This document shows positions 1-8,500 of a stretch of DNA of 64,000 bases, in pieces. Below the pieces are notes generated by a model, which was given only the letters and a program-made list of their open reading frames with translations, was not told where the DNA came from and did no database searches. The position numbers were made by a program, and so were the translations under genes. This DNA is from Bacteroidales bacterium (GTDB lineage: Bacteria > Bacteroidota > Bacteroidia > Bacteroidales > UBA932). Location: NCBI GenBank assembly GCA_029098505.1, contig JAQXOE010000004.1, positions 42,164 through 106,163 of the forward strand, in the 5' to 3' direction. The stretch's first letter is position 1; every line of letters starts with the position of its first letter.

Positions 1-251
1 TGATGGCTCTGCAGGAGGAACTGAGCGCTCAGACTGATGCCATTGTCAAGGAGAAGGGCCTGGGAGTGCTCTCTGAAGAGCAGAAGAAGGTCTATACGAG
101 CCTTGGAGGCACACCTTTCCTCGACGGCCAGTATACGGTTTTCGGAGAGGTCGTGCAGGGACTTGAGGTCGTCGCCAGGATTCAGGAGGCCGGAACCGAT
201 GGCAATGACCGTCCGCTCAAGGATATACAGATGAAAATCAGCCTTTTTTAG
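1..251 (+). CDS. Peptidyl-prolyl cis-trans isomerase, cyclophilin type (C-terminal part)
   Basis: This is the last 82 or so residues of a cyclophilin-type prolyl isomerase; the gene starts upstream of the window. The motifs GTPFLDGQYTVFGEVVQGLEVV and a terminal LKDIQMKISLF-like strand are the usual end of the cyclophilin barrel, where FLDG-YTVFG marks the substrate-binding groove. The catalytic arginine segment lies outside the window. Proteins of this family catalyse proline cis-trans isomerisation during folding. Whether it is cytoplasmic or exported cannot be told without the N-terminus. It ends about 30 bases before the stop codon of the convergent AraC gene. Family assignment is secure; the subcellular role is not. 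Confidence 0.85.
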   Translation, partial: MALQEELSAQTDAIVKEKGLGVLSEEQKKVYTSLGGTPFLDGQYTVFGEVVQGLEVVARIQEAGTDGNDRPLKDIQMKISLF

Positions 252-283
252 GCTGTTTCGAAATACTTATAAGTGAATGACTC

Positions 284-1189
284 TTAGAGGTTTCTATACT
301 GGCTGGGAGTCATTCCTGTATGTACCTTGAAGAACTTGTAGAATACTGACTGGTTAGGAAAGTTCAGTAAGAAGACTATTTCCTTGATAGGCGTGGTGGT
401 ATAGCGGAGTATGTTCTTCGCTTCCATTACGACGTAGGTGTCTATCCATTCCGGTGCGGACTTTCCGCTTATCTCCTTAATTATCTTGGACAGATATTTC
501 GGCGTAAGGCATAGTTTGTCTGCATAGAAGGCCATATTCCTTTCGGAACTGTAGTTTTCCCTTACCAGTTTGATGAATGAGTTGAAGATGCTTCTGGAAC
601 GGGCAGTGTGCTTTGTAACCGTCTTATCTTCGTTTTTGTCCAGTTTTCTGGCCCAGAGGTCTCCCAGAAAGTACAAAACTGAGGATATGAGATGCTGGAT
701 AACTTCGGAACTTGGCCGCGGCTCCAGACTGATAAGGCTTTTGATTTCCTTATAATAGAGTGACAGTATTTTGAACTCGGATACACCCAGCTTGATGACA
801 GGATTCTCCATAATGGAGAGACTCTCGTCAAAGAGTTTCATGAAATCTATGTGGATGCTATGGTCAAAGCTGTCCGTAATGGCGATTATATGGGTGTTCA
901 GCCTCTGTTCCTTGTTGTAGCCTGTAAGTCTGAACATTGTTCCCGGCCCCATAGCCATAATGGACATAGCTGATATAGTGACGGGTGTCAGGTTTATTTC
1001 TGCATACAGCTCTCCCTCGGTACAAAGAATGGCAAAATATCCGGTCGTCCTGCAGGGCTCCTTGAAAATTTCATATATCTTGGGGCCGCAGAAATTCTGG
1101 ATGAGCATTTTGTTGTCCAGAAATGTGTCCCATTTGATGTTGAAGAGAGTTTGAAGTGTGTTCAGGTCTATTTTGTGCGGGTTGTCCAT
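284..1189 (-). CDS. AraC family transcriptional regulator
   Basis: A 301-residue regulator with an AraC-type double helix-turn-helix at the C-terminus, roughly residues 205-301. The first helix-turn-helix includes YADKLCLTPKYLSKIIKEIS (about 222-241) and the second ends in the family signature F-N-QSVFYKFFKVHTGMTP (about 277-295). The first 190 residues, presumably the ligand-sensing part, match no domain I can name; this layout is common among Bacteroidota AraC proteins. The gene is divergent from the MFS transporter and ROK kinase, so it is the obvious candidate to control that sugar-uptake pair (inference). The start is the only methionine with an A-rich upstream region. Confidence 0.9.
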   Translation of the reverse strand: MDNPHKIDLNTLQTLFNIKWDTFLDNKMLIQNFCGPKIYEIFKEPCRTTGYFAILCTEGELYAEINLTPVTISAMSIMAMGPGTMFRLTGYNKEQRLNTHIIAITDSFDHSIHIDFMKLFDESLSIMENPVIKLGVSEFKILSLYYKEIKSLISLEPRPSSEVIQHLISSVLYFLGDLWARKLDKNEDKTVTKHTARSRSIFNSFIKLVRENYSSERNMAFYADKLCLTPKYLSKIIKEISGKSAPEWIDTYVVMEAKNILRYTTTPIKEIVFLLNFPNQSVFYKFFKVHTGMTPSQYRNL

Positions 1190-1241
1190 TGTTATAGAAT
1201 GATTATTGCATAAATAAACGAAAAATAATCCATATTGACAA

Positions 1242-1249
1242 TATATTTG
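1242..1249 (+). promoter_or_regulatory. Possible -7 element for the MFS transporter-kinase genes
   Basis: TATATTTG matches the Bacteroidota -7 consensus TAnnTTTG on the plus strand in the AT-rich 257-base gap between the divergent araC-like and transporter genes. No good TTTG -33 box lies at the expected distance, and the leader would be about 190 bases, so the call is weak. Nothing else was recognised in this gap. Confidence 0.35.
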
Positions 1250-1446
1250 CTGGTTTTCTGTATTATTTGGTATATTTTTCGACCAAAATATGATTTTTTA
1301 CTGCGAAAAGTTGATGGCTTCGCTGCTTCTGAAACAAGAATAATCGTCTTTTTTGGGGTGAATTGCCGCTGTTATCCTTTTTTTTTAGTATTTTAGTGAA
1401 CTTTTTGGACTGTTTGAATATTCATTAACTTTAAAACTAATACATT

Positions 1447-2733
1447 ATGTCAAAGAAAAACAGCAATATCGTCGCTATCGTTACGATGATATTCCTTTTC
1501 GGTATGATTTCCTTCGTGACAAACCTTGCCGCACCTGTAGGAAACATCTGGAAACAACAGCCCAGCATCGCCGGCTCGAACGCCCTCGGTATGATGGGTA
1601 ATATGATGAACTTCCTCGCATACCTCTTTATGGGTATCCCTGCAGGTAAGATTCTCGCAAAGTACGGATCCAGAAAGGCCAATCTCCTCGGTATCGCCCT
1701 CGGTTTCATCGGAGTATTCATTCAGTTCCTTTCAGGAGTGGTCAGCTCATTCCCTGCAAACTTCATCGTTTACCTTATCGGTGCGTTCGTATCAGGTTTT
1801 GCTGTCTGCACCCTCAATACAGTCGTTAACCCTATGCTTACCGTACTCGGTGGCGGCGGAAACAAGGGTAACCAGCTCGTTCAGGTGGGCGGTACCTTCA
1901 ACTCGCTTATGGGTACCCTGACTCCTATACTCGTAGGTGCTCTTGTAGGCCAGCTTTCAGCCAAGTCAGTCATCTCTGACGTGAATCCTGTGCTCTTCAT
2001 CGCGATGGGAGTATTCGCAGTGGCATTCGTAGTCCTCAGCCTTCTCAAGTTCGAGGATCCTCAGTCAGCAGAAGAAGCAGAAAAGGCAGCCAGCCCTATG
2101 AGCTTCCGTCATTTCGTTCTCGGTGTAGTAGCTATCTTCATCTATGTAGGTGTCGAGGTAGGTATCCCTGGAACCCTCAACTTCTTCCTTTCTGATTCAG
2201 GCCCTAAGGGTGCAGGAATGGATCCTGCTACAGCAGCCGGAATCGCCGGTTTCGTTGCAGGTACTTACTGGTTCCTTATGCTCATCGGCCGTTTCGTATC
2301 CAGCTTCATCAGCGGAAAGGTATCAAGCCGTACCCAGCTTGCAGTAACCACTTCAGTGGCTCTCATCCTCGTCATCGTTTCCATCTTCGCCGGAGCAGGC
2401 AAGATGACCACTATGCCTGTATTTACCGGTAGCGCCTTCACTATGGCCAACGTGCCTCTCTGCGCTCTCCTTCTTGTTCTCTGCGGTCTCTGCACTTCAG
2501 TTATGTGGGGCTGTATCTTCAACCTTGCAGTTGAGGGACTTGGAGCTTCAACCGCTCAGGCATCAGGTATCTTCATGACGATGGTTGTCGGCGGAGGTAT
2601 CCTTCCTCTCGTTCAGAACTTCATCGCAGACCATACTACATATATGGCCAGCTACTGGCTCGTTGCTGCCGGTATCGCATATATGCTCTTCTACGCTCTC
2701 ATAGGAAGCAAGCCTTCCCAGGCAAAGAAATAA
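1447..2733 (+). CDS. MFS sugar transporter
   Basis: A 428-residue integral membrane protein with about 12 hydrophobic helices and a break near residue 210 (charged linker EDPQSAEEAEKAAS), the layout of the major facilitator superfamily. The loop after helix 2 carries GKILAKYGSRKA (67-78), a version of MFS motif A. It should take up a monosaccharide by cation symport at the inner membrane. The ROK hexokinase follows 44 bases downstream, which points to glucose or a related hexose (inference from neighbours). The start codon follows an A-rich leader (TTTAAAACTAATACATT), usual for this phylum. The exact substrate cannot be read from the sequence. Confidence 0.88.
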   Translation: MSKKNSNIVAIVTMIFLFGMISFVTNLAAPVGNIWKQQPSIAGSNALGMMGNMMNFLAYLFMGIPAGKILAKYGSRKANLLGIALGFIGVFIQFLSGVVSSFPANFIVYLIGAFVSGFAVCTLNTVVNPMLTVLGGGGNKGNQLVQVGGTFNSLMGTLTPILVGALVGQLSAKSVISDVNPVLFIAMGVFAVAFVVLSLLKFEDPQSAEEAEKAASPMSFRHFVLGVVAIFIYVGVEVGIPGTLNFFLSDSGPKGAGMDPATAAGIAGFVAGTYWFLMLIGRFVSSFISGKVSSRTQLAVTTSVALILVIVSIFAGAGKMTTMPVFTGSAFTMANVPLCALLLVLCGLCTSVMWGCIFNLAVEGLGASTAQASGIFMTMVVGGGILPLVQNFIADHTTYMASYWLVAAGIAYMLFYALIGSKPSQAKK

Positions 2734-2777
2734 ACCAAAACAACATACTGTAACATTATCACTAATACACTGGAAAA

Positions 2778-3740
2778 ATGGACAAGAATTTCGTAGTAGG
2801 TGTCGATGTCGGCGGACAGACCACCAAGATAGGCGTTGTAGATACAAGAGGTGAGGTACTCGCACAGACCGTAATCCGTTCGGATATTTTCGGTAAAGAT
2901 GCGGACGCATATATCGATGCTCTTGCAGAGGCTATCAAGAACGTTATCAAAGAAGCAGGCAAGGAAGGCGAAATCCGCGGTATCGGAGTTGGCGCTCCTA
3001 ATGGAAACTATTATACAGGCTCAGTTGCTTTTGCACCGAACCTCGCTTGGGCGGCGGATACTTCCGTTCCATTCGCAAGTATGCTTACCGAGAGACTCGG
3101 TGGCATCCCTGTAAGCCTTACCAACGACGCAAATGCTGCAGCTGTTGGTGAAATGACTTATGGCGCAGCCCGAGGTATGAAGAATTTCATTATGATTACC
3201 CTCGGAACCGGTGTCGGTAGCGGTATAGTTATCAACGGTCAGGTTGTTTACGGTCACGACGGTTTTGCCGGCGAGCTCGGACATACCAATGTTGTCCGTT
3301 ACAACGGACGTACCTGCGGCTGCGGCAAGACCGGTTGCCTTGAGGCATATTGCTCTGCAATTGGAGTTGCCCGTACAGCACGCGAGTGGCTTGAAAGCTC
3401 TGACGAGCCTTCTGCTCTCCGTCTTGTTGACAATATTACATCAAAGGATGTATTCGAGGCAGCCAAGGAAGGTGACAAGCTCGCTCTCCGCGTATTCGAC
3501 TACACCGGAACCCTCCTCGGAAGGTCATTTGCGGATTTCGTTGCATTCAGCGCACCTGAGGCTATAGTACTCTTCGGTGGTCTTGCACGTGCGAAGGAGT
3601 TCCTGTATGAGCCTATGATGAGGGCTATGAACGAGAATGTCCTCAAGATTTGGAAAGACAAGGTAAAAATCGTATTCTCCCAGCTCAAGGAGTCTGATGC
3701 TGCCATACTCGGTGCATCGGCGCTTGCTTGGGAACTTTAA
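2778..3740 (+). CDS. glk: ROK family sugar kinase (probable glucokinase)
   Basis: A 320-residue ROK kinase. It has the N-terminal phosphate-binding motif GVDVGGQTTKIGVVD (8-22), the catalytic Asp117 in TNDANA, the ATP-binding LGTGVGSGI (142-150), the ExGH motif (E166, H169), and the zinc-binding loop CGCGKTGCLE (180-189) with three cysteines. The enzyme phosphorylates a hexose, probably glucose, at O6 to feed glycolysis. It lies downstream of the transporter with no terminator between, so uptake and phosphorylation are probably co-expressed. N-acetylhexosamine kinase activity cannot be excluded, since ROK specificities are close. Confidence 0.88.
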   Translation: MDKNFVVGVDVGGQTTKIGVVDTRGEVLAQTVIRSDIFGKDADAYIDALAEAIKNVIKEAGKEGEIRGIGVGAPNGNYYTGSVAFAPNLAWAADTSVPFASMLTERLGGIPVSLTNDANAAAVGEMTYGAARGMKNFIMITLGTGVGSGIVINGQVVYGHDGFAGELGHTNVVRYNGRTCGCGKTGCLEAYCSAIGVARTAREWLESSDEPSALRLVDNITSKDVFEAAKEGDKLALRVFDYTGTLLGRSFADFVAFSAPEAIVLFGGLARAKEFLYEPMMRAMNENVLKIWKDKVKIVFSQLKESDAAILGASALAWEL

Positions 3741-3752
3741 TTGTATTAATTG

Positions 3753-4526
3753 ATGAAAACAATCAAATTCATTTCGGCTGCTACCCTTGCGCTGGCATTG
3801 ACGGTGACAGCCTGCAGCCAGGGACCGAGCTCTACTCTTCCTGACGGAACCAGCGCAAAGGATCTCATCCCTTCAAAGGCCAGAGTAGATTCAGTCAGCT
3901 ATCTTATCGGTGTCAATTTCGGAACCTTTATTAAAGGTTACAACTTTGGTGAGGATTTGAACTATGCTGAAATCGAGAAGGGTATCAAGGATTTCGTGAA
4001 AGCCAAGGGGAACCAGAACGATCCTGAGTTCCTCAAGCAGTTCAGAATCAGTCCTGAGGAGATGAACAATCTCTTCAACTCATATCTCGAGCAGAGAGTT
4101 GAGTACGCAAAGGCATACAATTCGGCAGAAGGCAAGAAATTCCTTGCTGACAATCTCAGAAAGGAAGGCGTACAGCAGACTGCAAGCGGTCTCCAGTACA
4201 AGATTATCGAGCCGGGCAATGATGTAAAGCCAGTTGCTGAGGATACTGTGACCGTACGTTATAGGGGAACCCTCCTCGACGGTACTGTATTTGATGAGAC
4301 TCCAGCTGATTCTGATCCTATCGAGTTCACCCTCAACAGGGTTATCCCTGGTTGGCAGGAAGGTCTTCAGCTCATAGGTGAGGGCGGAAAGGCTCAGCTC
4401 TTCATCCCTGCTGAACTCGCTTACGGCGAGCGTGGCGCAGGTGACAGCATACAGCCTAATGCTACTCTTATCTTCGACGTTGAGCTTATCTCAGTCGCGA
4501 GAGCAGTTGCAGAGCCTGCAGAATAA
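3753..4526 (+). CDS. FKBP-type peptidyl-prolyl isomerase, lipoprotein
   Basis: A 257-residue exported prolyl isomerase. The first 20 residues form a lipoprotein signal ending in LTVTA-C21, so the protein should be lipid-anchored, probably in the outer membrane. Residues about 35-130 resemble the FKBP N-terminal dimerisation region of FkpA/Mip proteins, and about 150-250 form the FKBP domain (VTVRYRGTLLDGTVFDE and the groove motif GWQEGLQL). The role is folding of envelope proteins. The ATG at 3753 is chosen over an in-frame TTG one codon earlier. It is 12 bases after the kinase gene and is followed by a strong terminator. Confidence 0.9.
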   Translation: MKTIKFISAATLALALTVTACSQGPSSTLPDGTSAKDLIPSKARVDSVSYLIGVNFGTFIKGYNFGEDLNYAEIEKGIKDFVKAKGNQNDPEFLKQFRISPEEMNNLFNSYLEQRVEYAKAYNSAEGKKFLADNLRKEGVQQTASGLQYKIIEPGNDVKPVAEDTVTVRYRGTLLDGTVFDETPADSDPIEFTLNRVIPGWQEGLQLIGEGGKAQLFIPAELAYGERGAGDSIQPNATLIFDVELISVARAVAEPAE

Positions 4527-4540
4527 GCTGCTATAAACAG

Positions 4541-4591
4541 AACGGACTGGTCTTAGGCTCAGGCCCTTGACCGGTCCGTTCCGTTTTTTTT
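4541..4591 (+). terminator. Rho-independent terminator
   Basis: AACGGACTGGTC and GACCGGTCCGTT form a 12-base-pair stem with one G-T pair, followed by CCG and eight T residues. It closes the transporter-kinase-FKBP transcription unit. Confidence 0.9.
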
Positions 4592-4656
4592 GTCATTACA
4601 TTTATTGCAAGAAGTCTATCTTGTTGATAGAAAGAGATTTATAAAAATTCAGAATT

Positions 4657-5055
4657 ATGGCAAGTCTGGAACTTGAAGGAAAAATCAAAATGAAATTGGC
4701 TCCTCAGAGCGGTCAGTCCGCACGAGGCCAATGGGTAAGACAGGATTTCGTTGTGGAGTACCCTGACGGCAACTTCACTTCTGAAGCCTGCTTCTCCGCG
4801 TGGGGACAGGAAAGAGTGGATGAATTGGGGAAGTTCGGAGTAGGCGCCTCGGTGAAGGTTTCCTTCAATGTGAAGGCGAGAGAGTATTCCGGCAGGTGGT
4901 ACAATGATCTCAGGGTTTGGAGGATCAGTGCCGTTCAGGCTTCCGCTCCTCAGGCTTCCGCTCCTCAGGCAGCTCCGGTCACGGCCGGCAATGCCGCTCC
5001 TCCTCCGTCATTCAGTGATATGCCTGTCGACCTTGGCGAGGACCTCCCGTTCTAG
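4657..5055 (+). CDS. DUF3127 protein with an SSB-like acidic tail
   Basis: A 132-residue protein. Residues 1-95 match DUF3127, a Bacteroidota family with a small beta-barrel (OB-like) pattern: LELEGKIKMKLAPQSGQSARGQW and VKVSFNVKAREYSGRWYNDLRVW. After this comes an Ala/Pro/Gln-rich linker with a repeated QASAP unit, then an acidic tail ending DLGEDLPF. Core, flexible linker and acidic-hydrophobic tip ending in Pro-Phe is the design of bacterial SSB proteins, where the tip binds repair and replication partners. Single-strand DNA binding is therefore a reasonable guess, not shown. It has its own unit after the terminator and converges on miaA; both stop codons use the same CTAG. Confidence 0.8.
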   Translation: MASLELEGKIKMKLAPQSGQSARGQWVRQDFVVEYPDGNFTSEACFSAWGQERVDELGKFGVGASVKVSFNVKAREYSGRWYNDLRVWRISAVQASAPQASAPQAAPVTAGNAAPPPSFSDMPVDLGEDLPF

Positions 5056-5921
5056 GGCTGGAAATTCTCAATCCAGTGTATTGAGGGGTCGCGCCTCCAC
5101 CAGGTCAATTGCCTTTTGGCATAGTGACGGGTATTGCGCTGGATGAGACTTACAGCCTCGTCGAGGGAGCAATTGCCATCGATATAGTCGAAGATTTCTT
5201 TATAACCGACTGTCTGAAGTGCGGTCTGCTGACGGAAAGCTGTCAGGGACCGCACCTCTGCTTCCAGACCCTCGTCCATCATTTGTATTACCCTTTTGTT
5301 GATGCGCTCATAGAGTATCTCGCGAGGTCTGTTGAGACCGATTTTCTCAATGGTGAATCCTCTGTCTGCAGGGGCCTGCCTCTTGAAGGATGAATAAGCC
5401 TTTCCCGTTGTCAGGCAGATTTCTACAGCCCTGAAAACCCTTTGCCTGTTGGACAGGTCCATAGTCGCATAGGCTTCGGGGTCCCTTCTGTGCAATTCAT
5501 CCAAAAGGCTTTCCATTCCCTCGTTTTCCAGCCTGAGCTGCAGTTCCTTCCTGATTTCGAGGTCGGCTGTGGGGATGTGGTCGAGGCTGTTGCATACTGC
5601 ATCTATGTAAAACATTGAGCCTCCGCTCATAATCAGAGTCTCGTGTCCTTCGTCAAACAGTTTCCTGACCAGAGCCAGGGCCTCTGCTTCGTACAATCCT
5701 GCAGTGTAATAATCGCAGACCGACTTGGTCTGAATGAAATAATGCTGCACGGCGGCAAGCTGTGCAGCGGAAGGGACGGCTGTCCCTATTGACATTTCCT
5801 TGTATATCTGTCGGGAGTCGCAGGAAATCACAGGAGAGCCGTATTTTTGCGCAAGCGCAATGCTGTAGTCGGTCTTGCCTACAGCAGTCGGGCCAAGGAT
5901 GATTTTAAGCGTTTTTCCCAT
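5052..5921 (-). CDS. miaA: tRNA dimethylallyltransferase MiaA
   Basis: A 289-residue enzyme that transfers the dimethylallyl group to N6 of A37 in tRNAs reading UNN codons. The P-loop is GPTAVGKT (10-17); it is followed by the family motifs SCDSRQIYKEMSIGTA (substrate and tRNA binding) and GGSMFYIDAV. Length is close to the usual 300. It is transcribed on the minus strand, downstream of and about 28 bases from the pRiA4b-like gene, so the two may share a transcript. Its last codons overlap the stop of the DUF3127 gene. Confidence 0.95.
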   Translation of the reverse strand: MGKTLKIILGPTAVGKTDYSIALAQKYGSPVISCDSRQIYKEMSIGTAVPSAAQLAAVQHYFIQTKSVCDYYTAGLYEAEALALVRKLFDEGHETLIMSGGSMFYIDAVCNSLDHIPTADLEIRKELQLRLENEGMESLLDELHRRDPEAYATMDLSNRQRVFRAVEICLTTGKAYSSFKRQAPADRGFTIEKIGLNRPREILYERINKRVIQMMDEGLEAEVRSLTAFRQQTALQTVGYKEIFDYIDGNCSLDEAVSLIQRNTRHYAKRQLTWWRRDPSIHWIENFQP

Positions 5922-5949
5922 CCGAATCCACTTCGTTCAGGCTTTGGTT

Positions 5950-6606
5950 TTAGAGCGTCAGGTCCTCGCTGCCGTCGAAGATTTCTATACCATCCTCGTC
6001 GCTGCCGTCGATTTCCTCCTCCTCATCATCATCCTCATCGTCGAAGTCCTCGTCATCCAGTTTGATGTCCTCATCTTCGTCCGCAGTGTCCGATGCTTCC
6101 TCCTTCAGGGCTTCCAGAAGTGAATCCAGACCGCTCTTCTTCCTGTTCTTGTCGCTTTCGCTAGGGAGATGCCTCTGGTCGTCAGGCAAATCCTCGAAAG
6201 CTACGTATCCATTCTCAAATTCGATAGGGTTAGGACCCTTGACTTCTGCCAGATACGGGTGATTGTGAGGCTTGTCTTCCTCTACTTCGCCTTCGAAGGT
6301 GATGATGACGCTCTTTTTGTTGGTAACATCATAGAAATATTGGAATGAGGCAATGTTCTTTTCCACAACCTGCTCAATGCTAATGTCATCCACGGCTCCG
6401 TTTCCGAGGTCGAAAAGACCGTAGCGGGCAATGACCGTACTCCCGTCGCCTGCAAAAGCCTTGAAGAGGATGAGCTGGTCCTGAGGGAACTCCATATCGG
6501 CCCTCATCTGTTTATGGAAAGAGTACAAACTGTTGTCTGAACGCAGGTGATATACCCTGAAGAAACCCTTAATTCCGGGAAGAGTGACTCTGAATGAGTA
6601 AATCAT
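5950..6606 (-). CDS. pRiA4b ORF-3-like (IS1096 passenger-like) acidic protein
   Basis: A 218-residue protein beginning MIYSFRVTLPGIKGFFRVYHL, the start of the plasmid pRiA4b ORF-3 / IS1096 TnpR-like family, which is often a stand-alone chromosomal gene in Bacteroidota. The family has no firmly known biochemical function. The last 55 residues are almost all Asp and Glu, an intrinsically disordered acidic tail. The ATG at 6606 is preferred over a longer reading to 6726 because the longer form would run through the promoter of the divergent yigZ-like gene and has no family match in its first 40 residues. A TACCTTTG box lies about 28 bases upstream. miaA follows on the same strand. Confidence 0.72.
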   Translation of the reverse strand: MIYSFRVTLPGIKGFFRVYHLRSDNSLYSFHKQMRADMEFPQDQLILFKAFAGDGSTVIARYGLFDLGNGAVDDISIEQVVEKNIASFQYFYDVTNKKSVIITFEGEVEEDKPHNHPYLAEVKGPNPIEFENGYVAFEDLPDDQRHLPSESDKNRKKSGLDSLLEALKEEASDTADEDEDIKLDDEDFDDEDDDEEEEIDGSDEDGIEIFDGSEDLTL

Positions 6607-6633
6607 AGTATAAATTGGATTTTTTATCGCGCC

Positions 6634-6641
6634 CAAAGGTA
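6634..6641 (-). promoter_or_regulatory. -7 promoter element for the pRiA4b-like gene
   Basis: Read on the minus strand, TACCTTTG fits TAnnTTTG and sits 28 bases upstream of the ATG at 6606. Confidence 0.6.
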
Positions 6642-6670
6642 CAAAAAAATCCGTCTCGTCCATCCTGGCT

Positions 6671-6702
6671 TTTGCAAATAAGGAAGAAAAAAAGTAATTT
6701 TG
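6671..6702 (+). promoter_or_regulatory. Promoter of the YigZ-family gene
   Basis: TTTG (6671-6674), a 20-base spacer, then TAATTTTG (6695-6702) match the Bacteroidota -33/-7 consensus. The ATG is only six bases after the -7 box, so the transcript may be leaderless or nearly so. Confidence 0.65.
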
Positions 6703-6707
6703 GTTTA

Positions 6708-7316
6708 ATGGATGTAAAAGATACATATTTCAGCATAGCCGGTAGTTCGGACGGACTCTTCAAGGACCAGGGCAGTCGTTTTATTGCCAAGGCATATCCT
6801 GTGGAATCCGAGGTGGAGGTGAAAGCCATAGTCGATGCTCTGAAAAAGGAGTATCACGATGCCCGTCATCATTGCTATGCATACCGCATCGGCATTGACG
6901 GTTCCGTTTTCCGCGCCAACGACGATGGCGAACCGTCGGGTTCTGCCGGCAGGCAGATATTGGGGCAGATAGACTCGGCCGGTCTGAGTGATGTGCTCGT
7001 TGTGGTGATACGCTATTTCGGCGGCATCAAACTGGGCATCCCTGGCCTGATAAGGGCATATAAGAGCTCCACTGCCGATGCCTTGTCATCAGCGGAGAAG
7101 ATCGAAAAGATTGCCGCGAAGAATTATAGGCTCGCATTTGATTATATGTCAATGAATTCCGTGATGAAAACGGTCAAGGATTTGGAATTGCCGCAGAAGA
7201 ATCAGCAGTTCGGAATGGCTTGCTCCATCGACTTGAGGGTCAGATTGGCCCAGGAAAAGAGTTTTTTGGAGAGAGTTTCCGGAATTGAGACCTGCTCGTT
7301 TGAAGAAATACACTAA
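6708..7316 (+). CDS. YigZ/IMPACT family protein
   Basis: A 202-residue member of the YigZ/IMPACT family. It carries the family core HHCYAYRIG, NDDGEPSGSAGRQILGQI and VVVIRYFGGIKLGIPGLIRAY in the first 125 residues, followed by a short C-terminal DUF1949-like ferredoxin fold. Eukaryotic IMPACT regulates the GCN2 kinase; bacterial members have no settled function, although nucleic-acid or ribosome-linked roles have been proposed. The start at 6708 is chosen because it lies just after a well-formed promoter, and the upstream extension to 6615 would overlap it. It is a single-gene unit divergent from the acidic protein. Confidence 0.85.
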   Translation: MDVKDTYFSIAGSSDGLFKDQGSRFIAKAYPVESEVEVKAIVDALKKEYHDARHHCYAYRIGIDGSVFRANDDGEPSGSAGRQILGQIDSAGLSDVLVVVIRYFGGIKLGIPGLIRAYKSSTADALSSAEKIEKIAAKNYRLAFDYMSMNSVMKTVKDLELPQKNQQFGMACSIDLRVRLAQEKSFLERVSGIETCSFEEIH

Positions 7317-7343
7317 AACTTGCTTTATTTAATAAAAAATCAT

Positions 7344-7351
7344 TACCTTTC
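7344..7351 (+). promoter_or_regulatory. Probable -7 element for serC
   Basis: TACCTTTC is one base from TAnnTTTG and has TTGC about 20 bases upstream in an AT-rich gap. The leader to the serC ATG would be about 45 bases. Confidence 0.45.
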
Positions 7352-7401
7352 GTACAAGATTTCATTAATTTTTTTTACTTATCATTAAGTATTTTATTAA
7401 A

Positions 7402-8475
7402 ATGGCTAAAGTTCATGTATTCAACGCAGGCCCTTGCCTCCTCCCGCAGGCCGCCATTGATGCTTCAATCGAAGCATTGAAGGATTTCAAGGGTACAGGT
7501 GTATCTTTACTCTCGATTTCTCACCGTACCAAAGAGTGGGAATCAGTAATGGATGAGTGCAGAAGTCTTTGGAAGGAATTGCTCAACATTCCGGACACTC
7601 ACGAGGTGGTCTTCCTCGGCGGTGGCGCCAGCCTCCAGTTTCTGTATGTAGCGATGAATTTCCTTGAGAAGAAGGCTGCATACCTTGATACCGGAGTCTG
7701 GGCGCATAAGGCTCTCAAAGAGGCTCAGGGGATAGGAGAGGCATACGCCCTTGCTTGTTCTAAGGATAAGAACTACAGCTATATCCCTAAGAACTATGAA
7801 ATTCCTTCAGACCTGGACTACTTCCACATCACCACGAACAATACCATTTATGGTACTGAAATCAAGGAAGATATGGATTGTCCTGTACCTCTCATCGCCG
7901 ATATGTCTTCAGACATACTCAGCCGTCCTGTAGATGTATCCAAGTACACAATGATTTATGGTGGAGCGCAGAAGAATGCAGGTCCTGCTGGCGTCATCTT
8001 CGCCATAATCAGGAAGGATGCATTGGGCAAGGTTTCCCGTTACATCCCTACTATGCTGGACTACCGCACCCATATAGACAAGGAGTCGATGTTCAACACC
8101 CCTCCTGTTTTCTCCATCTTCGTAATGAACGAAACCCTGAAATGGGTAAAGAGTATGGGTGGAGTCGAGGCTGTCCATAAACTGAACCTCAAGAAAGCCG
8201 AGACCATCTACAATGAAATCGACAGGAACTCCCTTTTCGTAGGTACTGCAGCCAAGGAGGACCGCTCGATTATGAATGTATGCTTCGTTATGGCACCTGG
8301 CCACGAAGACCTTCAGGATGAGTTTATGGCTTATGCCAAGGCTCAGGGTATGATAGGCATCAAGGGCCATCGCTCAGTCGGCGGCTTCAGAGCGTCCATC
8401 TACAATGCCTGCACCCAGGAGGATGTCGAGGCCCTCGTAGCCTGCATGCAGGAATTTGAAAAACTTCACAAATAA
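7402..8475 (+). CDS. serC: Phosphoserine aminotransferase SerC
   Basis: A 357-residue PLP enzyme that converts 3-phosphohydroxypyruvate and glutamate to phosphoserine and 2-oxoglutarate, the second step of serine synthesis. The N-terminal FNAGPCLLP and the phosphate-binding HRTKEW are family hallmarks; GGGASLQF (73-80) contacts PLP, and Lys191 in [12 protein letters not shown] is the expected Schiff-base lysine. It is the first gene of serC-serA-DUF1015, an order seen repeatedly in Bacteroidota, with serA starting 25 bases downstream. Confidence 0.95.
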   Translation: MAKVHVFNAGPCLLPQAAIDASIEALKDFKGTGVSLLSISHRTKEWESVMDECRSLWKELLNIPDTHEVVFLGGGASLQFLYVAMNFLEKKAAYLDTGVWAHKALKEAQGIGEAYALACSKDKNYSYIPKNYEIPSDLDYFHITTNNTIYGTEIKEDMDCPVPLIADMSSDILSRPVDVSKYTMIYGGAQKNAGPAGVIFAIIRKDALGKVSRYIPTMLDYRTHIDKESMFNTPPVFSIFVMNETLKWVKSMGGVEAVHKLNLKKAETIYNEIDRNSLFVGTAAKEDRSIMNVCFVMAPGHEDLQDEFMAYAKAQGMIGIKGHRSVGGFRASIYNACTQEDVEALVACMQEFEKLHK

Positions 8476-8500
8476 TCCTCAAACTCAATTGGCTTTTCTT

